Part shown: positions 29,024 to 32,113 of the stretch, piece after piece | How the letters are laid out: each line of letters starts with the position of its first letter | Numbering within the stretch: position 1 is the first letter of the stretch | Assembly (NCBI GenBank): GCA_033764265.1 | Contig: JANRJB010000420.1 | Coordinates: 1 to 32,113, forward strand | Direction of reading: 5' to 3' | Source: VGEM01 sp033764265 | GTDB lineage: Bacteria; Pseudomonadota; Alphaproteobacteria; Rhodospirillales; Rhodospirillaceae | Length of the DNA: 32,113 bases | The notes under the pieces: model-generated | What the model was told of the DNA's origin: nothing | Seen by the model: only the letters and a program-made list of their open reading frames with translations | Databases searched by the model: none | Translations under genes and position numbers: made by a program

Positions 29024-29908
29024 TCAGACCATGCGCGCGAGCAAGCGGCGCACGGTCAGGTTGGCGGTGAACGCCGATAGCGCGGTAGCCACCAGCGGCA
29101 GCGCCGCCAGTCCGGCCCAGAAGGTCCACGGCAGGCGCACGGCGGGCAGCACACCGGCGTCGATGCGGCCCGCGAGCCAGCCGATGGCGATCAGCGCCGG
29201 CACGAAGGCCATGGCGCCGATGGCGCCGCCGAGCAGCGTTTGTACCGCGGCCCGGCGTGAGAACTGCCCGGCGACGTAACCGTCTTTCGCGCCGACCAGG
29301 TGCAGCGCCTCGACCACCGGCGCGGCCTCGATCAGGCTGGCCTTGGTGGCGAACACCACCGTCAGCGCCAAGGCCGCGGTCACCATGGCGAACATCGCCG
29401 CCGCCAGCCAGCGGAACCCGCCGGCCAGCGCCACCACCCGGCCGAGCCAGGCGCGATGATCGTCGACCGCGGCCTCGGGCACGGCGCGCGCCAGCGCGGC
29501 GCTGACCGTGCCCACCGCTTCGGGCGTCGCGGTGGCCAGCGAGACGTCGACCAGGATCGGCAGGGGCAGGTCGGCGATCAGCCGTTCGTCCACCAGCCAT
29601 GGTTTCAGCAGCGCGTTGACCTGGTCACGCGCCACGATCTCGGCGCGCGCCACTTCGGGCAATGCGGTCAGCGCCTCGACCGCGCGCTGGGCGCGCGCCG
29701 CGCCGCCGCCGCGGTCGCCGGCATCGGGCGGAATCTGCACCGTCAAGGCGCCGGACACACTCGTCGTCCACTGGCCGATCAGCGCCTCGACGTAGACCGC
29801 GCCGGTGAACGCCACGCCCGCCAGAAAAACGAACACCGCCACCAGCCAGGTGGTGAAGCGCCCGGCGGCGTCGGCGCGCGCCGGCAAATCGGAGGCTCGC
29901 CAGATCAT
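29024..29908 (-). CDS. ftsX: Cell division protein FtsX
   Basis: 294 residues. A short cytoplasmic N-terminus leads to span 1 (TWLVAVFVFLAGVAFTGAVYV, about 23-43). The extracytoplasmic domain (about 44-165), with GALTVQIPPDAGDRGG and ALPEVARAEIVARDQVNALLKPWL, is the part that in other bacteria contacts peptidoglycan-hydrolase activators such as EnvC. Three more spans follow (about 170-200, 220-250, 262-290). This topology is that of FtsX, the membrane partner of FtsE. It starts 10 bp after ftsE and is transcribed with it. Relative to E. coli FtsX the N-terminal cytoplasmic part is short, as is common in alphaproteobacteria. Confidence 0.9.
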   Translation of the reverse strand: MIWRASDLPARADAAGRFTTWLVAVFVFLAGVAFTGAVYVEALIGQWTTSVSGALTVQIPPDAGDRGGGAARAQRAVEALTALPEVARAEIVARDQVNALLKPWLVDERLIADLPLPILVDVSLATATPEAVGTVSAALARAVPEAAVDDHRAWLGRVVALAGGFRWLAAAMFAMVTAALALTVVFATKASLIEAAPVVEALHLVGAKDGYVAGQFSRRAAVQTLLGGAIGAMAFVPALIAIGWLAGRIDAGVLPAVRLPWTFWAGLAALPLVATALSAFTANLTVRRLLARMV

Positions 29909-29918
29909 GCTGCCGTTC

Positions 29919-30629
29919 TCATGCCGCGGCCGCGCGCACCGTCACCGCGCCGCCATCCAGGTGCAGGCGTGGAAACGCGAAGCGCTGCACCAGGGAATCG
30001 TTGTGCGTGGCCACGATCACGCAGCTGCCCAGCTTGTGCAGTTCGACGAACAGCTGCATCAGCCGCACCGCGATCGCGTCGTCGACGTTGCCGGTGGGCT
30101 CGTCGGCCAGGATCAGCTTGGGCCGGTTGACGACCGCGCGCGCGATCGCCACGCGCTGCTTCTGCCCGCCCGACAGCACGCTGGGCTTGGCGTCCATCAG
30201 GCCGTCGAGGCCGACCCATTTCATCAGCTCGGTCACGTCCTGGCGGATGGTTTCGGCCGGCACGCCGGCCACCTTGAGCGGCAAGGCGACGTTGTCGAAC
30301 GCGCTGAGGTGATCGAGCAGGCGGAAATCCTGGAACACCACGCCCAGCTTGCGGCGCATCTCGGCGCGGCGGCCGCGCGAGGCGGCGGCCACGTCCTGGC
30401 CGAACAGGCGCACGTGGCCCGCGCTCGGCAGGTTCGACAGGTACAACAGGCTGAGCAGCGAGGTCTTGCCCGCGCCCGACGGCCCGGTCAGGAAATGCAG
30501 CGACCCGGCCGGCAGCGACAGGGTCAGGTTGGAAAAAATCTCCGGCCCGTTGCCATAGCGCAAGGCCACGCCGGCCAGCTCGACCGGGTCGCCGGCGGGG
30601 TCGGTTTTCTTGCGTGGAAACAAGGCCAT
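29919..30629 (-). CDS. ftsE: Cell division ATP-binding protein FtsE
   Basis: 236 residues. The ABC ATPase motifs are intact: Walker A GPSGAGKT (49-56), Q-loop VVFQDFRLLDHLSAFDNVALPL, signature LSGGQKQRVAIARAV, Walker B LILADEPTGN and the switch His in VATHND. The DFRLLD and TGNVDD segments are typical of FtsE. FtsE powers FtsX conformational changes at the divisome, not transport. The N-terminus has about 15 residues more than E. coli FtsE (MALFPRKKTDPAGDP). It is first in the reverse operon ftsE-ftsX-ydcF-plsC and diverges from the zinc-ribbon gene. This is the only ABC ATPase in the window; its close pairing with ftsX argues against it serving the DUF3526 permeases. Confidence 0.93.
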   Translation of the reverse strand: MALFPRKKTDPAGDPVELAGVALRYGNGPEIFSNLTLSLPAGSLHFLTGPSGAGKTSLLSLLYLSNLPSAGHVRLFGQDVAAASRGRRAEMRRKLGVVFQDFRLLDHLSAFDNVALPLKVAGVPAETIRQDVTELMKWVGLDGLMDAKPSVLSGGQKQRVAIARAVVNRPKLILADEPTGNVDDAIAVRLMQLFVELHKLGSCVIVATHNDSLVQRFAFPRLHLDGGAVTVRAAAA

Positions 30630-30784
30630 GATGGGGCGTTCGCGCTGGGCCGCGCAGGCCGCGACCGGGTCAACAGGTTTCGAGCAAAATCAAGCGCCTA
30701 ACGGCCGGCCGGCGCAAGGTTTAGCTCCCATTAACATAGACCTTTGTAATATAAAAAGATAACCGCCGTGTCGCTGGGTGCTGG
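30630..30784. promoter_or_regulatory. Divergent promoter region between ftsE and zinc-ribbon gene
   Basis: This 155-bp gap carries both 5' ends. Its right half (about 30725-30765) is unusually A/T-rich, with TTAACA at 30731-30736 and TAATATAAAAAG at 30747-30758, the latter a likely forward -10 region for the zinc-ribbon gene. No -35 with standard spacing is convincing, so exact promoters are left open. Confidence 0.35.
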
Positions 30785-32113
30785 ATGCGCATTACCTGTC
30801 CGAACTGCACGGCCCATTTTGAGATTCCGACCGAGCTGTTGGGCAAGAAGGGTCGCTCGCTCAAGTGCGCGAGCTGTGGCCATTCCTGGTACCAAACCGC
30901 GCAAGTGGAAACGCTCGATCTGGCCGACATCATGGGCCAGGAGTACGTGCAGCGCGCCCAGGCCGAGATGGGCGTGGCGCCGCCGCGCGTCACGCCGCCG
31001 GCCGCCGCCAACCGGCCGACGCCGACGGCCACCGCGCAGCAGCAATTGCGGCAGATGGCTGCGCCGCGTCCGCAGGCCCCGCCGCCGCGGCCGGGCGCCG
31101 CCGGTCAGCCACCGATCGGCGCGATGCCGCCAGGCGCCATGCAACCGGGTCAAGTCCAAGCCGGCCAGATCGCGGTCGCGTCGCGCCAGCAAGCCGTGCG
31201 CGCCGCGCCGATCGGCGCGTCGATGCGCGGCGGCCAGCCGATGCAAGGCGCGCCCGCGGGCACGGCGCAATCCTGGTATCAGGGCCAGCCGCAACAACCG
31301 GGCGCGGTCGGCCAACCGGGCGCGGCGTCGTGGTATCAGGGCCAGCCGCCACCGCCGGGCGCGGGCGGTCAGCCGGGCGCGGCGTCGTGGTATCAGGGCC
31401 AGCCGCCACCGCCGGGTGCGATGGGTCAGCCCGGAGTCATTCAGTATCCACCGCGCGCGCCGGGTCAGCCGGGCGCCATCGGCGGACCTGCGGCGGTCCG
31501 GTCGATGATGGGACAGGCCGGCGCGCAAGCCGTCGGCGACGGCGCGGTGTCATGGTCGCAAAGCGGGCAAGCTGGCGCGATCGGTGCGCCGGGCGCTCCC
31601 GCGCAGTCGATGCGCGGTCCCGGCCAGCCGGGTGCGGCAGGCGCGCCGGGGCAGGCTCGCTCCATGATGGGTCAGGCCGGCGCGCAGGCGGTCGGTGACG
31701 CCGCGGTGTCGTGGTCCCAAGGCGCGCCGACCGGGGCCACAGGTGCCCCGGGCCAGGCCCGCTCGCTGATGGGTCAGGCCGGCGCCCAGGCGGTCGGCGA
31801 TGGCGCGGTGTCGTGGTCGCAGAACGCACCGGCTGGTGCGCCCGGTGCTCCGGGCCAGCCGGCGCAATCGATGCTGGGCCAGGCCGGCGTGCCGGCCACC
31901 GGCGATGCCGCGGTCTCGTGGATGCAGAACCAGGCGCAAGCCGGACCGGGCGCGCCCGGCCAGTCGATGCGCGATGCCGGCGCGGCCGGCGGCCCCGGTG
32001 CGCCGGGCCAATCGATGATGGGTGCGCCGGGTGGCCCGGGTCAGCCGGGACAATCCCTGATGCAGCCGGGTGCGGCGGGCGGGCCTGGCCAGGCGGCGCA
32101 AGCCGCCGCGCAG
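30785..32113 (+). CDS. MJ0042-type zinc-ribbon protein with repetitive Gly/Pro/Gln/Ala tail (3' end outside window)
   Basis: 443 codons are visible, open to the right edge, so the gene is partial. The first 35 residues form a zinc ribbon: C5-P-N-C8 and C28-A-S-C31 with GHSWY after it, the MJ0042 finger-like domain found at the N-terminus of alphaproteobacterial proteins encoded next to ftsE. A helical linker (TLDLADIMGQEYVQRAQAEMG) follows. From about residue 60 onward the protein is low-complexity and rich in Gly, Pro, Gln and Ala, with two ordered repeat families: a 19-residue unit around SWYQGQP and a longer unit around SMMGQAGAQAVGD. Related proteins usually have a shorter disordered linker, a membrane span and sometimes a DUF3426 domain; those would lie beyond the edge if present. 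It is divergent from ftsE. Function unknown; a division or envelope role is inference from position. Confidence 0.85.
   Translation, partial: MRITCPNCTAHFEIPTELLGKKGRSLKCASCGHSWYQTAQVETLDLADIMGQEYVQRAQAEMGVAPPRVTPPAAANRPTPTATAQQQLRQMAAPRPQAPPPRPGAAGQPPIGAMPPGAMQPGQVQAGQIAVASRQQAVRAAPIGASMRGGQPMQGAPAGTAQSWYQGQPQQPGAVGQPGAASWYQGQPPPPGAGGQPGAASWYQGQPPPPGAMGQPGVIQYPPRAPGQPGAIGGPAAVRSMMGQAGAQAVGDGAVSWSQSGQAGAIGAPGAPAQSMRGPGQPGAAGAPGQARSMMGQAGAQAVGDAAVSWSQGAPTGATGAPGQARSLMGQAGAQAVGDGAVSWSQNAPAGAPGAPGQPAQSMLGQAGVPATGDAAVSWMQNQAQAGPGAPGQSMRDAGAAGGPGAPGQSMMGAPGGPGQPGQSLMQPGAAGGPGQAAQAAAQ
31271..31441 (+). repeat. Three tandem 57-bp coding repeats (19-residue unit)
   Basis: Units start at 31271, 31328 and 31385 and are exactly 57 bp, preserving the frame. 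They encode SWYQGQPQQPGAVGQPGAA, SWYQGQPPPPGAGGQPGAA and a third ending GQPGVI. Units 2 and 3 are nearly identical at the DNA level, indicating recent duplication. The invariant SWYQGQP echoes the SWYQT just after the zinc ribbon. Confidence 0.9.
31499..31927 (+). repeat. Four dispersed coding repeats around SMMGQAGAQAVGD
   Basis: A 63-bp core (21 residues; consensus S-M/L-M-G-Q-A-G-A-Q-A-V-G-D-x-A-V-S-W-S-Q after an Arg or Gln) occurs at 31499, 31658, 31760 and 31865. Spacing is 159, 102 and 105 bp, the spacers being collagen-like GAPGAPGQ and GQPGAAGAPGQ sequence. The fourth copy is more diverged (GVPATGD, SWMQ). Shorter QSM-type pieces continue to the window edge. All copies are in frame, with codon-level differences showing they are not a sequencing artefact. 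Confidence 0.88.

Noticed and set aside
28407..29600. Extended N-terminus for plsC reaching into ftsX
   Set aside because: The stretch is out of frame with ydcF and ftsX and very Arg/Gly-rich; the GTG at 28406 with GTGA coupling gives a normal-length PlsC.
29919..30629. FtsE as the missing ATPase for the DUF3526 permeases
   Set aside because: It is directly paired with ftsX and carries FtsE-typical sequence around the Q-loop; it lies about 20 kb away from the permeases.
30865..31698. Other-frame and reverse open frames in the zinc-ribbon gene
   Set aside because: Arg/Ala-rich shadows of a repetitive GC-rich gene; only the frame starting at 30785 has a structured N-terminal domain and coherent repeats.

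Overview
The window is uniformly GC-rich and tightly packed. The gene content points to an alphaproteobacterium: an ftsE-ftsX pair next to an MJ0042-type zinc-ribbon gene, a DmeF-type metal exporter, DUF1838, CHAD and DUF1775 proteins, and several short GC-rich palindromes. This placement is inferred from gene content; there is no rRNA, tRNA or other marker in the window to fix the taxon. No prophage, plasmid functions, CRISPR array or complete insertion sequence is visible.

Layout. (1) 1-946: a GC-rich palindrome and a reverse-strand HSDL2-like short-chain dehydrogenase. (2) 1141-9814: a forward copper-handling cluster. It holds a small exported Cys/His protein, a TolC-family outer-membrane lipoprotein that overlaps a Tat-exported multicopper oxidase by 4 bp, a YcnI/DUF1775 copper-binding protein, a CopC-CopD-YtkA fusion, and two DUF3526 ABC-2 permeases with no ATPase beside them. 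(3) 9831-10772: DmeF (Co/Ni exporter), reverse. (4) 10956-13350: a DUF1838 protein and an orphan peptide-type solute-binding protein. (5) 13351-16353: a serine hydrolase and a Kef-type antiporter, reverse. (6) 16488-17911: cysE and a divergent Lrp/AsnC regulator. (7) 18150-21514: a reverse run of an M29-like protein, a MazE/MazF pair and a secreted M20 amidohydrolase. (8) 21629-22968: a CueR-type copper regulator and an outer-membrane beta-barrel protein with a strong terminator. (9) 23036-26236: CHAD protein, class II aldolase/adducin protein, a YefM/ParE-type toxin-antitoxin pair, and YaiI. (10) 26237-26614: an AT-rich, repeat-filled non-coding island. (11) 26615-30629: a reverse run of a VOC protein, a helical hypothetical protein, and the operon ftsE-ftsX-ydcF-plsC. 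(12) 30785 to the right edge: a divergent zinc-ribbon gene with a long repetitive Gly/Pro/Gln/Ala tail, still open at the edge.

How the genes fit together. The copper cluster supplies outer-membrane (TolC), periplasmic (oxidase, YcnI, CopC) and inner-membrane (CopD, ABC permeases) components. The likely copper sensor, CueR, lies about 12 kb downstream. The reverse run at the right end couples divisome-linked FtsEX to envelope (YdcF) and phospholipid (PlsC) genes.

The points I would look at first are the zinc-ribbon/repeat protein beside ftsEX, the ATPase-less permease pair tied to copper genes, and the AT-rich palindromic island at 26.2-26.5 kb. No wholly new system is demonstrated by the sequence alone.
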